Shown here piece after piece: positions 24,725 through 33,879 of a stretch of 64,000 bases of DNA (the stretch's first letter is position 1; each line of letters starts with the position of its first letter). This stretch comes from Azotimanducus sp965220185 (lineage in GTDB: Bacteria; Pseudomonadota; Gammaproteobacteria; Pseudomonadales; Azotimanducaceae). A model generated the notes under the pieces. It did no database searches, had not been told where the DNA came from, and worked only from the letters and a program-made list of their open reading frames with translations. The stretch is taken from assembly GCA_965220185.1 (NCBI GenBank), contig OZ244807.1, forward strand, positions 372,001 to 436,000. The letters run 5' to 3'. The position numbers were made by a program, and so were the translations under genes.

Positions 24725-25059
24725 TGCTCCGTGCAATCTCTCCCCTGAGATTATGGACTAGTTGCTTAAGTTGTCTACTTTGAGAAGGCGTCATGTCCTC
24801 TTGATCAGCTTTGGCGTATATTAAGAACAAGAAAATCGGATTGAGCTCATCATGAAAATAATAGATGACACGCGTGCCCCCCTCGCGTTCCAATGCCCGG
24901 CCTCGAATATCGAAGCTTGCGAAGTCCGCCCAAACTTGGCACGACAACGCCTGCCTTTGGGTTTCTAGCAATATGTGCCAAGAGGTCTTCATACCCCTCA
25001 TTTCCTGACAGTCTCATCGCCTTGGATTCGAAAGTTCCTATAGGGACAAGAGTCTGCAT
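24711..25059 (-). pseudogene. RelE/HigB-type toxin, split by a one-base frameshift
   Basis: Two frames make one toxin. 25059 to about 24880 encodes MQTLVPIGTFESKAMRLSGN through GGLRKLRYSRPGIGTRGG. The continuation TRVIYYFHDELNPIFLFLIY, then AKADQEDMTPSQ, is in the next frame to 24711. The family consensus (GLRKLR-ARPG-GKRGG-RVIYY) fixes the join at a run of six C (24877-24882), where five would restore the frame. The toxin is therefore probably inactive, or switched by slippage at this short tract. Confidence 0.8.
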
Positions 25060-25141
25060 GTCCGCCTACGATTCGTCTACTCCGACCATGGTTCAATGAA
25101 CCACAGCCTAACCAATCTTGGCAGAAACCGTCAAGCGAAAT

Positions 25142-25320
25142 TCAGGCATCTATTTCGCCGCACAGACGCTGTATCCCTTGTCGTCCGTCCTCATCAGCAG
25201 CAAAGATACTTGATGCCTCCATAAACATGAGCTTTTTGCGGTATAAGGGTATGTGAATAGCTTCATGGAAAAGAGCCGAGAGCGTGGCGCGAAGATGCGA
25301 GTTTTGGAGATAATCATCTT
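25142..25320 (-). pseudogene. 3' fragment of an unidentified gene
   Basis: The minus strand reads as natural-looking protein: FHEAIHIPLYRKKLMFMEAS then SIFAADEDGRQGIQRLCGEIDA, ending in TGA at 25142. It runs into the start of the McrB-like gene on the opposite strand at about 25320, so the rest of the gene has probably been replaced by the restriction module. I cannot name the family. Confidence 0.35.
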
Positions 25321-25347
25321 TTGGCTCGCGACAAAGCACCGAAGCAG

Positions 25348-26175
25348 ATGAGCAGACTGACAAAAGCGAAAGAAATACTGGATGCGGCAAAGGACTGGAA
25401 GCAAAAGTGCTTGCTACAGGGCAGCTCTCTGTTTGGTATTGAAAATCTGTGGATCCGCGAGCGCTTTGAAGAGCTTGATCGTTTCTTCGTTCAGCGTCCA
25501 GATACTGGCGAGGGAGGCTTCGAGGAAAAACTGAAGGTCCAACTTGATCCGGCATCACCCGCTGCAAAGCGACTCTTCTCGGAGATGATCTGGATATATC
25601 ACCTTGCCTCCAATCTGAACGCCGATACTAAGCTGAGTAAAATCCGTGAGGTTTATGAGTGGTCGGGTCAATCGCTACCCAAAAACCACTGGGCACTGGG
25701 CGAACCGCTTGAAAAAGGATTCGTCAACGTGGGTCGGGAATACAACAAAGGCTGGAGGGGATTTAGGTTTATAGTTGCGCTGATGCTGAAATGGACTGTG
25801 GTGGCGAGGGCTGAGCAAACTTCACTGCTTGCGGACTCTTGGAAATTCGCCGAATGGATTCGCGGGCAAAGCGATAGGAATACAAATCAGTTCCGACATG
25901 CCTTGCTGTTCTTGCTTTTCCCAGAAGACTTTGAACCCATCGTAAGCCTCACGGCTAAGAAAGAAATCGTCGATGCGCTTGGCCAAGGCGAAGAAAAGCA
26001 GGGGCAGGAGGCGACTCCGATTGCCCTCGACAGAGCATTGCTGACAATCCGCGAAGGCTCGAAGAATCACATCCTGGGCAGGAAGTTGATTTCTACGACA
26101 AACCATTCAAGAATATGTGGGGAGATAGCGTCAGGACCGCGCAATCTGGTCAAGAGCAAACAGAGCCGAAACTAA
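25348..26175 (+). CDS. McrB-like N-terminal part, separated by frameshift
   Basis: ATG 25348 (TTG 25321 is an alternative) gives a soluble domain of about 250 residues: GSSLFGIENLWIRERFEELD, FRHALLFLLFPEDFEPIVS. This type of domain precedes the AAA motor in long McrB-like proteins. The frame leaves the family at about 26077: the next frame reads GQEVDFYDKPFKNMWGDS, which fits the known junction (an FDFY-PPL-W motif). A single lost base separates the two parts, so the tail ILGRKLISTT onward is artefactual. The product, if made, is the specificity half of the modified-DNA recogniser. Confidence 0.7.
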   Translation: MSRLTKAKEILDAAKDWKQKCLLQGSSLFGIENLWIRERFEELDRFFVQRPDTGEGGFEEKLKVQLDPASPAAKRLFSEMIWIYHLASNLNADTKLSKIREVYEWSGQSLPKNHWALGEPLEKGFVNVGREYNKGWRGFRFIVALMLKWTVVARAEQTSLLADSWKFAEWIRGQSDRNTNQFRHALLFLLFPEDFEPIVSLTAKKEIVDALGQGEEKQGQEATPIALDRALLTIREGSKNHILGRKLISTTNHSRICGEIASGPRNLVKSKQSRN

Positions 26176-27551
26176 ATCAAGATCAAGAATGGTATAAAAC
26201 TAAGTTCGGCGATGTCCAGGTCTGGGCGGTCGCGCCAGGGTCGGGGGCGCGGCTATGGCGTGAGTTCCTGAACAAGGGAATTGCCGCGATTGGCTGGGAT
26301 TGGCAGGAACTTGGCGACCTGTCGAAGTACGCTAGCCAAGATGAAATTCATCAGAAACTCATCGAGACAGGTGCAGGAGAAAATCCGGCCATGCGCTCTC
26401 GCGCGGCGTGGCAGTTCGTCAAGTGCGTGAAGGTTGGTGATTATCTGATTGCGAAAGAAGGCCGGCGGCGCATTTTAGGGTTCGGACGTGTGACAGGGGA
26501 CTATGTTTGGGGTGAAGAAGACTCAGAGTGCCGGGGGTTCCGACCTGTAGATTGGCAGCGGCTCTCTGAACCCGCCGAGTTTGAGCATGATGTCACGACA
26601 AAACGATTGACAGATTTCACATCATTCAAAGGATTTCTTCGTAGAGCGTTGGAGGGCGACATCCCTGCGGAGAGAGTTCAACCTTATAGCTTGCACGACG
26701 GGCATCGTGGCCTCCTCATGGAAGAGACGCAGTTTCGTCGAATTGTCGATTCGCTGGCAATTTACAAAAACTTGATTCTCCAAGGCCCTCCTGGTGTCGG
26801 CAAGACCTTTGTCGCCAAGCGTGTGGCCTGGAGTCTGATAGGCTACAAAGAGCCGGCGTGCGTGGAATTAGTCCAGTTTCATCAGTCATATGCTTACGAA
26901 GACTTCGTGCAGGGATATCGACCGACCAGCGAAGGCGGATTCACCTTGCGAGATGGAGTGTTCTTGGAGTTTTGCGAGCGCGCAAGTCAGCACCCCGAAA
27001 AGAAGTTTGTGTTTGTAATTGATGAGATCAACAGGGGCAATCTTTCAAGAATCTTCGGAGAGCTGCTTATGCTGATTGAGGCCGATAAGCGTGGTTCAGA
27101 TTTTGCCGTAGTGCTCACCTATGGTTCGGCCGACAAGCCGCCATTCTCCGTTCCAGAGAATCTTTACATTCTGGGTCTCATGAATACTGCTGATCGATCT
27201 TTGGCCATGGTGGATTACGCCCTGCGGCGCCGATTTGCGTTTGAGACACTCAAGCCGGGATATGGGACCGCCGCTTTTCGTAAGAATTTGCGGGAAGCGA
27301 AAATAGAACCTGAACTGGTCAAACGCATTGACGAGAAGTTTGAAGATCTGAATAAAACTATCCGAGAGGACAAGGATCTTGGGGTTGGCTTTGAGATCGG
27401 TCATAGCTACTTTATGCCAGACCAAGATATTGATTTCGATGATGACTGGTACCGCAGAATCCTCGACATGCAGATCGAGCCACTTCTTAAGGAGTATTGG
27501 TTTGACCGGTCTGAGCGGGTGAAGGCAGCGATGCAGAGGTTGCGGTTGTGA
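26115..27551 (+). CDS. mcrB: McrB-like AAA+ GTPase/ATPase, restriction of modified DNA
   Basis: 478 residues from ATG 26115. An EVE/PUA-like recognition section (VWAVAPGSGARLWREFL, GFGRVTGDYVW) is followed by the McrB motor: Walker A LQGPPGVGKTFVAKR, Walker B FVFVIDEINRGNLSRIFGEL and sensor region LYILGLMNTADRSLAMVDYA with arginine-finger ALRRRFAF. McrB forms hexamers that translocate DNA carrying modified cytosines and activate McrC for cleavage. The frame is open upstream to 26079, so it was once fused to the preceding part. Reinitiation at 26115 could still yield a motor with an EVE-like domain. Confidence 0.85.
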   Translation: MWGDSVRTAQSGQEQTEPKLNQDQEWYKTKFGDVQVWAVAPGSGARLWREFLNKGIAAIGWDWQELGDLSKYASQDEIHQKLIETGAGENPAMRSRAAWQFVKCVKVGDYLIAKEGRRRILGFGRVTGDYVWGEEDSECRGFRPVDWQRLSEPAEFEHDVTTKRLTDFTSFKGFLRRALEGDIPAERVQPYSLHDGHRGLLMEETQFRRIVDSLAIYKNLILQGPPGVGKTFVAKRVAWSLIGYKEPACVELVQFHQSYAYEDFVQGYRPTSEGGFTLRDGVFLEFCERASQHPEKKFVFVIDEINRGNLSRIFGELLMLIEADKRGSDFAVVLTYGSADKPPFSVPENLYILGLMNTADRSLAMVDYALRRRFAFETLKPGYGTAAFRKNLREAKIEPELVKRIDEKFEDLNKTIREDKDLGVGFEIGHSYFMPDQDIDFDDDWYRRILDMQIEPLLKEYWFDRSERVKAAMQRLRL

Positions 27552-28624
27552 CCGGTAAGTCGATCCCGATAGCGAACATCTACTATCTCCTGTGTTACGC
27601 GTGGGGGCATGCTCAAGAGCGAGATGTGGTGCGCGTAGAAGAGATTGCCGGACTCGACCATATCGATAGCCTGCTTGGCAAGGTACTCGCGGAAGGCATC
27701 TTCCGATTGTTTCGAGGCGGTATTGATCGCGGGTATCAAGAGATTGAAGAAGACTATGCTGGAATTCGAGGGAAGATGGTGGTGGGCGATGCTGTCAAGC
27801 GAGCGCTGCGCTCCCGGAGCCGTGTTGCCTGCCTGTTCGAAGAATTGACGAACGATGTGCTGCACAACCAGATACTCTATGCAACGCTCAAATCACTGTT
27901 GCGCCTAGGTACATTGCATCGCGATGTGTGCAGGGAAGTGCGTGCTGCCTACCAGAAGTTCGGCGGCATCACAGAGATAAGATTGACTCGGAAGCACTTC
28001 GATCAGGTGCGGCTTGATCGCAATCGCAGGTACTATCGGTTTTTGTTGTCCGTCTGCCGGCTGATACATGAGCAGATATCCGTTGACGAAGCGAGAGGAG
28101 AGACTCCGTTCCGGGCCTTTGATCGAGACTTCTATGAAGAGAAAATGTGGAAGCTCTACGAGGACTTCTTAATAGGCTTCTATCGATGTGAGCAATCCAT
28201 CTACAGCGTCAATCAGAGTCGTGTCATCGAATGGTCTGACTCAGGCACATCTGACAAATATCAGAAGAAAATTCCACAGATGCAGGCTGATCTGGTGCTT
28301 GAAAGTTCAGACCGGCGTATCATCATGGATGCTAAGTACAACAGAAAAGCTCTCAAAGGCAAGCGAGGCGGAGAGCCGAATTTGCGCTCCGCCCATCTAT
28401 ATCAAATGCTCGCGTATCTGCGCAATCGTGAGGCTACTACTAAAACAGGCGTAAGGCATGAAGGCATCTTGCTTTACCCCAGAGTAAGAGAAACCGTGCA
28501 TGTTGAGGTCTACTTGGAAGGATTTTTCATCCAAGCCCGGAGCATTGACCTGTCCCAAGATTGGCAGAATATAAATGTGATCTCTTGGAGCTTATTGGTG
28601 CAGGCGCCTAGTCATTATGTCTAG
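27548..28624 (+). CDS. mcrC: McrC-like endonuclease subunit
   Basis: 358 residues from GTG 27548, overlapping the mcrB stop by 4 bp. The N-terminal region (IPIANIYYLLCYAWGHAQ) is typical of McrC. The C-terminal PD-(D/E)XK site is visible as MQADLVLESSDRRIIMDAKY: Asp of QADL and Asp-Ala-Lys. It binds the McrB ring and supplies DNA cleavage. The gene is intact, although mcrB is disrupted. Confidence 0.88.
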   Translation: MTGKSIPIANIYYLLCYAWGHAQERDVVRVEEIAGLDHIDSLLGKVLAEGIFRLFRGGIDRGYQEIEEDYAGIRGKMVVGDAVKRALRSRSRVACLFEELTNDVLHNQILYATLKSLLRLGTLHRDVCREVRAAYQKFGGITEIRLTRKHFDQVRLDRNRRYYRFLLSVCRLIHEQISVDEARGETPFRAFDRDFYEEKMWKLYEDFLIGFYRCEQSIYSVNQSRVIEWSDSGTSDKYQKKIPQMQADLVLESSDRRIIMDAKYNRKALKGKRGGEPNLRSAHLYQMLAYLRNREATTKTGVRHEGILLYPRVRETVHVEVYLEGFFIQARSIDLSQDWQNINVISWSLLVQAPSHYV

Positions 28625-28654
28625 TATCAGGTGCCCAAATCGCGGGAGCATGCT

Positions 28655-28762
28655 ATGGCGAGCGTGACAATCCGCAACCTTGACGAAGCATCAATTCGTC
28701 CCTCAAATCACAGGCGAAGGAGAACAATCGCTCCTTGGAGGGCGAGACAAGACATCCTCGCT
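28655..28762 (+). pseudogene. FitA/VapB-like antitoxin relic
   Basis: MASVTIRNLDEA is the hallmark start of FitA-type ribbon-helix-helix antitoxins. The expected continuation (LK-Q-A-NRS-E-EARDIL) is scattered over two other frames: LKSQAKENNRSLEGE, then ARQDILA. At least two frameshifts are present, and no PIN toxin follows. A dead antitoxin whose partner has been lost. Confidence 0.6.
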
Positions 28763-30175
28763 TCAAATCTTCACCACCACCGTCTTGAGCTGCGTGTAGT
28801 GATGCAAGGCTTCAATGCCCTTCTCGCGTCCGATGCCGCTTGCTTTGTAGCCGCCGAAGGGGATTTCGATAGCGCCTGCTATCCAATCGTTCACATACAC
28901 CTGGCCCGCTTCAAGCGCGGCGGCTACGCGGTGCGCACGCGCGAGGTCTTTTGTCCATAGACCTGCGGCGAGGCCGTAGTCGGAACTATTGGCGAGATCG
29001 ATGGCGTGCGCCTCGTCCTTGAAGGCCATGACGGTGAGCACCGGTCCGAAAATCTCTTCCTTGAAAAGCCTTGATTCAGACGATTCGATCCGATAGATCG
29101 TCGGCGGTACGAAGTAGCCGCCGCTATTGCTTGGCACCGGCGCGCCGCCGACGATCGCTGTCAGGCCCTCCTGCTTGGCGATGTCGAAGTACTCGCACAC
29201 CTTGGCGTACTGCATGGCTGTGGTCATGGGGCCAATCGCTTGGCCCGGCTCGACTTTCTCGGCACCTATCTTCAGCCCTTGCAGCACCGGATCAATCACC
29301 GACTCGTGAACGAGCAGCCGCGTGCCCGCTGAACACACTTGCCCAGCATTGCCGACAAACGCGCGCAGCGAGCCGGGAATGGCTTGCGACAGGTCGGCGT
29401 CCTCAAAGACGAGATTCGCGGATTTGCCGCCAAGTTCGAGGGTGACGGGAATGATCCGTTCGGCGGCGATTGCGCCCACCTCTTTGCCTGCGCGAAGCGA
29501 CCCTGTGAAGGCCACCTTGCGTACATCGGGGTGCTTGACGATTTCGGCGCCTGCCTGCTCGCCCGTGCCAAGCACGACGTTGAGGACACCCGCTGGCAAT
29601 CCGCATTCGACGGCGATGCGGGCAAGCTCTACGGTCGTGCCGGAAGTGAATTCGCTCGGCTTGGCTACGACGACATTGCCAGCCGCGAGCGCTGGCGCGA
29701 TACCGCGCGCAGCTTGATTGATCGGCGCGTTCCACGGCGTGATGACGCCGACGATGCCAAAGGGCTCACGTCGCGTGTAGGTGTGGAAGCCGGGCCCGAG
29801 ATCCAAGACTTCTCCTGTCGGCAAATTGACAAGTCCGCCGTAGAACTCGAAATACGCAGCGGCGCCTTCGATCTCAAGTGGCGATTGGAACGCTGGCTTG
29901 CCCGACTGCGCGCTCTCAATGCGGGCGAGCATCGCATTTTCTTCGCGCAGTTTGGCGGCGATCGCAAGCAACACTCGCCCTCGCTCGATCGGCTTGCGAT
30001 TTCGCCATTCGTCCAAGGCGACGCGCGCCGCCGCGACGGCCGCTGCGACATCGGCCGCTGTGCCAAGCGCGATATTCGCGACCGGCGTGCGGTCCGCCGG
30101 CGAGGTGACTTCAAGGGTGTTGCCGTCGGCAGGCGCGACACTTTGGCCGCCTATGAAGTGGTTGTAGGTGTTCAT
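28763..30175 (-). CDS. NAD(P)-dependent aldehyde dehydrogenase
   Basis: 470 residues, full length for the ALDH superfamily. Cofactor fold GVITPWNAPINQAARGIAPA, general base Glu in TLELGGKSANL (about residue 245) and catalytic Cys in GNAGQVCSAGTRL (about 279), then EEIFGPVLTV and the C-terminal FGGYKASGIGREKG. It oxidises an aldehyde to the acid. The substrate is not evident. The gene is divergent from oxyR across 49 bp, which suggests control by OxyR and a role in clearing aldehydes formed under oxidative stress. Confidence 0.92.
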   Translation of the reverse strand: MNTYNHFIGGQSVAPADGNTLEVTSPADRTPVANIALGTAADVAAAVAAARVALDEWRNRKPIERGRVLLAIAAKLREENAMLARIESAQSGKPAFQSPLEIEGAAAYFEFYGGLVNLPTGEVLDLGPGFHTYTRREPFGIVGVITPWNAPINQAARGIAPALAAGNVVVAKPSEFTSGTTVELARIAVECGLPAGVLNVVLGTGEQAGAEIVKHPDVRKVAFTGSLRAGKEVGAIAAERIIPVTLELGGKSANLVFEDADLSQAIPGSLRAFVGNAGQVCSAGTRLLVHESVIDPVLQGLKIGAEKVEPGQAIGPMTTAMQYAKVCEYFDIAKQEGLTAIVGGAPVPSNSGGYFVPPTIYRIESSESRLFKEEIFGPVLTVMAFKDEAHAIDLANSSDYGLAAGLWTKDLARAHRVAAALEAGQVYVNDWIAGAIEIPFGGYKASGIGREKGIEALHHYTQLKTVVVKI

Positions 30176-30224
30176 ATATTCCCCAAATGGATTAGAATTT
30201 TATTTTCGATTACTCTTGGTTATC

Positions 30225-31151
30225 ATGTATCGACCCACGCTTCGGCAACTCGAGTTTGCGGTCGCGCTCGCCGAGCACCGGCATTTTGGCAGGACTGCCG
30301 AAGCTGTGCATGTGAGTCAGCCCGGACTCTCAAGTCAGATCAAGGAACTGGAAGAAAGGCTCGGTGTCGAGCTGTTCGAGCGTGACCGCCGCAATGTTCA
30401 CATCACGCCCTGCGGCGAAGCGCTCGTGTCACGGGCGAATGATATCTTGCGCCTTGTGGATGAGCTTCTGCTCGACGCATCGATGATGGCTGGCAAGGTG
30501 CAAGGACGCTTTCGGCTTGCGGCCATCCCGACCATGGGGCCGTACTTGTTGCCTGCTCTCAGAGAGCAGCTCAAGACGAGCTGGCCGTTTGTCGAACTTG
30601 TGCTCTTCGAGATGCGCACCGCCGAACTCCTTCGCGGCGTGAAGCAAGGCGATATTGACATGGGGCTTATCGCGCTGCCGTTCGATACAGGCGACTTGCA
30701 CGTGGAGGTGCTGCAGGACGACCCATTCATGCTCGCCTGCGCCGATGGCCATGATCTTGCGGGCACATCGCCGGTGGGATTATCCGCGCTACAGCAGGTG
30801 CCTGTCCTTTTGCTCGAGGAAGGCCACTGTCTGCGCGATCAGGTTCGATCGATATGCACGCAGCTCGATGGAGTGGCGCATCGCGAAGTCCACCATGCGA
30901 GCCTCTCGACGCTTGTGCAGATGGTCGCTGGCGGTGTCGGCGTCACGCTCCTGCCAGCATCGGCCGTGGAGGTTGAGGCACGTGCAGGGAGCGGCGTGAG
31001 TGTGCGGCCTCTCGCGCAAGAAGGCGTGGGCCGCGCCATTGCGCTGGTATGGCGACGAAGCGACCCGAGAAGCCAGCATTTCGTCGCTTTCGCACGGACG
31101 CTTCAAGCGTTCGGGTGTTCTGGGAATAATCGAGGCACTGCAACATGGTAG
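30225..31151 (+). CDS. oxyR: OxyR-type LysR regulator
   Basis: 308 residues. The N-terminal LysR helix-turn-helix is FGRTAEAVHVSQPGLSSQIK. The effector domain has EEGHCLRDQVRSIC, which aligns with the peroxide-sensing cysteines of OxyR (C199 and C208 in E. coli) at the correct spacing. It should activate peroxide-defence genes when the disulfide forms. ATG 30225 is chosen by the conserved start YRPTLRQLEF. The 3' end overlaps the convergent membrane-protein gene by 49 bp. Confidence 0.88.
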   Translation: MYRPTLRQLEFAVALAEHRHFGRTAEAVHVSQPGLSSQIKELEERLGVELFERDRRNVHITPCGEALVSRANDILRLVDELLLDASMMAGKVQGRFRLAAIPTMGPYLLPALREQLKTSWPFVELVLFEMRTAELLRGVKQGDIDMGLIALPFDTGDLHVEVLQDDPFMLACADGHDLAGTSPVGLSALQQVPVLLLEEGHCLRDQVRSICTQLDGVAHREVHHASLSTLVQMVAGGVGVTLLPASAVEVEARAGSGVSVRPLAQEGVGRAIALVWRRSDPRSQHFVAFARTLQAFGCSGNNRGTATW

Positions 31152-31990
31152 GCCCACCAGAGCATTGGAGCGCCAGCGATGAATACAGCGGGAAAGAGCA
31201 AATGGTGGGCAATCAAGGGCGCTTGCTCCCACAGAGCCTCCTGTGAAACCCCCGGACTGACTGTGGCACCCAGCAGGAGCACCGCCAAAATCGCCCCGGC
31301 CACCGCCACTATATCCTTTAACCAATATCCAAAGAGAAACAGTAGAAAGCCGAACATGTAGCTCGTTACGCTAGAGCGTCCACTTCTTAGCACTACGAAG
31401 TGAACGAGAGCACCCCAACAGGCGATGATCAGTGCTGTGCGCATGTCGCCCCATAAAGGCAGAGCATGCCCTGCCTCTCCCGCATGTGTTGCGAAGGCAA
31501 GCAATGTCATCAAGCGATTTAACAGAAGTGTTCCAAAAAATGTGATTCCGATAGCCAACGTGGAGCGGGAAGCCAAGCGAAAGTCCAGCCTCAAGGGCTC
31601 ATGACTCGCTTTGCGGGGGACCCCTCGCAACACATTAGCGTACAGAAACCAAAAGATCACTACGCTCGGGGCAAGGGCAATAGACAACTCGACCGTTCCT
31701 GCTACTCTAATTTGGTTCAAAGTCATGTTAAGTAGTATGGGTGACACCATAATGGGATAGATGAAAAGGTAGTGACGCAGCCTAGTGAAACGGAGCTTGT
31801 GAAGTGTGATTTGAGTTGCCACCATGACCATAGACGCGGCCATCCAGTACAATCCGGCAAAGAACAACACCAAGCCTTCGCTAAAATCTAGTCGGGGCGA
31901 CGCGACAACATATCCAAATGCAAGCATAACGACGCTTGTTACCAACCAGGCAATAAATGTCTTCAGCCAATCCACCCTGAATGTCGACAT
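31103..31990 (-). CDS. polytopic membrane protein of unknown function
   Basis: 295 residues with about eight hydrophobic helices (for example WLVTSVVMLAFGYVVA, GLVLFFAGLYWMAASMVMVA, YPIMVSPILLNMTL, GFLLFLFGYWLKDIVAVAGA). No catalytic or transport motif is recognised. It is an inner-membrane protein with very short loops. Histidines are near the C-terminus (LIAHHLLFPAVF, WWAYHVAVPRLF), which could bind metal or heme, but this is only a possibility. It converges on oxyR with a 49-bp overlap. Confidence 0.65.
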   Translation of the reverse strand: MSTFRVDWLKTFIAWLVTSVVMLAFGYVVASPRLDFSEGLVLFFAGLYWMAASMVMVATQITLHKLRFTRLRHYLFIYPIMVSPILLNMTLNQIRVAGTVELSIALAPSVVIFWFLYANVLRGVPRKASHEPLRLDFRLASRSTLAIGITFFGTLLLNRLMTLLAFATHAGEAGHALPLWGDMRTALIIACWGALVHFVVLRSGRSSVTSYMFGFLLFLFGYWLKDIVAVAGAILAVLLLGATVSPGVSQEALWEQAPLIAHHLLFPAVFIAGAPMLWWAYHVAVPRLFPEHPNA

Positions 31991-32030
31991 GAGCAGTTGT
32001 TGTTGGTTAGCTTTTCCTTAAACTATCGTA

Positions 32031-33470
32031 TCACTCGTCGGATGGTTGCAACTCTGGGCATGTTCGCCCAGATGCCCTATTCATCGCCCCGATCATCCTC
32101 TCGTCGAGGTCCCGAAAAATCAGTGGGCCTTGGACATTGTTGACATCCCTATAGCCGCCAGAGCCAAAGCCGCGAGTGCGCATGACTATCTTGCTGTTCT
32201 GCATGTGGGGCTCTCGATAAACTTGAGAATAGCCATTTGGCGGGCTTGTTTTCCAGTCCCCATCGTTCAGCTTCTTTGGGCATTCTTTCGGATTATTGGG
32301 ATCATGGAAAATATGTCCTTCCAGCGTCGTGTTGGCGATAGCGTGCTCTGGAAGCTTTCCCTCGGTGCCCACTGCAGTCTTGACGGGATTGCCGCCTTCT
32401 TTGGGAACGCAGACCCTTCGTCCTGCTATGACTGCACCATGTCTTCGTTTCATCAGTGACAGTGCAGATATCGCTTTCCACATGATAGTCGTGCTCGTCC
32501 GGGTTTTCCTGAGGCTCTTCCAGCTTCTCTTTGCCAATCCGCATAAGCTCATACCAATAGCGCACAAGGAGAGCATGCAACTCATTCGCATCCTTTGGGA
32601 TATCAAAGTTGTGCCCGCCAAGCTCGCCGTCATCGCTAAAGCCGAACAGGTGCACGCCCATCCGAGTCCGTACACGGGTATCCTCGTGATCGAGATGTTC
32701 TTGTCAAAATGCGCCGGATCGTTCAGCCACTTGGCCAGGTCCGCGTAGAAGCTCGTGAACTCGTGCGTCACCGCCACGTCCCCGGACGGCCTGGTCTTGT
32801 CCCTGGCGGTGCCGGGCGCGAACACCACATGCCCGTCCGCAACAGCGCTGCCCATGACGCTCTTCAGGTTCTCGATGGTGTGGTCGGCGAAACCATCGAT
32901 ATTCAAGTCGTTGGGGATGAGGTTCAGCTTGCTGGTGGTCTGGAAGCCCCTCGCGCGCTTGAGCTCGGCGTCCGTCGGCTTGGCGGCCTCGACCGCTCCG
33001 CCCGCCCGCTGGTAGAGGATGTAGGAGCGCATCGAGCCGTCAACCGAGCCCGAAGTGGTTCGGTCAATCAACACGTCCATGCGGCCATCGGAGTTGAAAT
33101 CTCCGGAGCGCGCCGTGAACTTGTACGTTGCCTGATCAGCCAGCGAATCGGGCTTGACAGCCTTCGCGCTGCCGCTGCCCACCACGACAACATGCGTGTC
33201 CTGCGGTATGCAATGCAGTCCGATATACGGCCCCACCACACAGAAAACCTCTTTGAAGGTGTAGCGCCCCGCCCCGCGCGTGAGGTCGACGCTGCCGCCT
33301 GACCAGTAGTTAAGCACCCTTCCGGACTCGCTGTCGACCTCCTACAGCAGCGTCCCCGAGCCGTTCCACGTCAGTGTGAAACTCCCGTCCGGGTCTGTGT
33401 CAGGACCGGAAATCTCCGCGAATGCGGAGAGCGGCAGCAACATGAGCGACAAGCACAGTTTCCGAAACAT
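32031..33470 (-). pseudogene. FG-GAP/VCBS-repeat secreted protein, decayed
   Basis: ATG 33470 with AGGAGG 10 bp upstream begins a signal peptide (MFRKLCLSLMLLPLSAFA). The frame reads on to TWNGSGTLL and meets a TAG at about 33342, then continues in the same frame as EVDSESGRVLNYWSGG and FG-GAP-like units (DFNSDGRMDVLI, DLNIDGFADHTI). At about 32660 it shifts by one base (GVHLFGFSDDGELGGHNFDI is in the other frame) and shifts back near 32440. One amber and two compensating shifts indicate a pseudogene. The sequence was once an exported beta-propeller-type protein of roughly 480 residues. Confidence 0.75.
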
Positions 33471-33475
33471 GTTGC

Positions 33476-33787
33476 TTAATCCTCCTGCCCAAGTGAACGA
33501 CGCGCCAGGGACTTGTGTGCCGCTGCCAAGATTAGCGTTGACAGCTGTTCCCGCACCGGAGCCGCAACAGTTGACAGATAGGCGTTGAGCTTCTGCTCGC
33601 ACGCCTTGAGCGCTGACCGCTCGCTCCTTGAGTCGTCGAAGGCGGCATTCACGCACTTCTCGTAGGATTCCGCCAATCCGGCCTGACTCGCTTCGTAAGA
33701 CGATGAGCCGGAACTGGGCTGCCTGGACTCTTCGGTTGACGAGCCCGAGCTGAGCGCATCGGCGAGCGCATCGGAATCGTCAGGCAC
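33476..33787 (-). CDS. small hypothetical protein
   Basis: 103 residues from GTG 33787, the only reasonable start before an upstream stop. The first 40 residues are Ser/Asp-rich and low complexity (ALSSGSSTEESRQPSSGSSS). The rest is a helical stretch with two cysteines (YEKCVNAAFDDSRSERSALK, ACEQKLNAYL). No signal peptide is evident. It ends 6 bp before the start of the decayed FG-GAP gene and probably shared its transcript. Function unknown. Confidence 0.45.
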   Translation of the reverse strand: MPDDSDALADALSSGSSTEESRQPSSGSSSYEASQAGLAESYEKCVNAAFDDSRSERSALKACEQKLNAYLSTVAAPVREQLSTLILAAAHKSLARRSLGQED

Positions 33788-33879
33788 AGCAGCTTTCGAC
33801 TGGTCATTCGGAATAATGCCCTGCGATCAAAGCCCAATCAGTGTCCATCATGTTTGATGGAGCTGAACGAGCGCTACCG

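Noticed and set aside
29339..30385. 348-codon open frame opposite the aldehyde dehydrogenase
   Set aside because: Antisense shadow of a clear ALDH gene; composition unlike a real protein.
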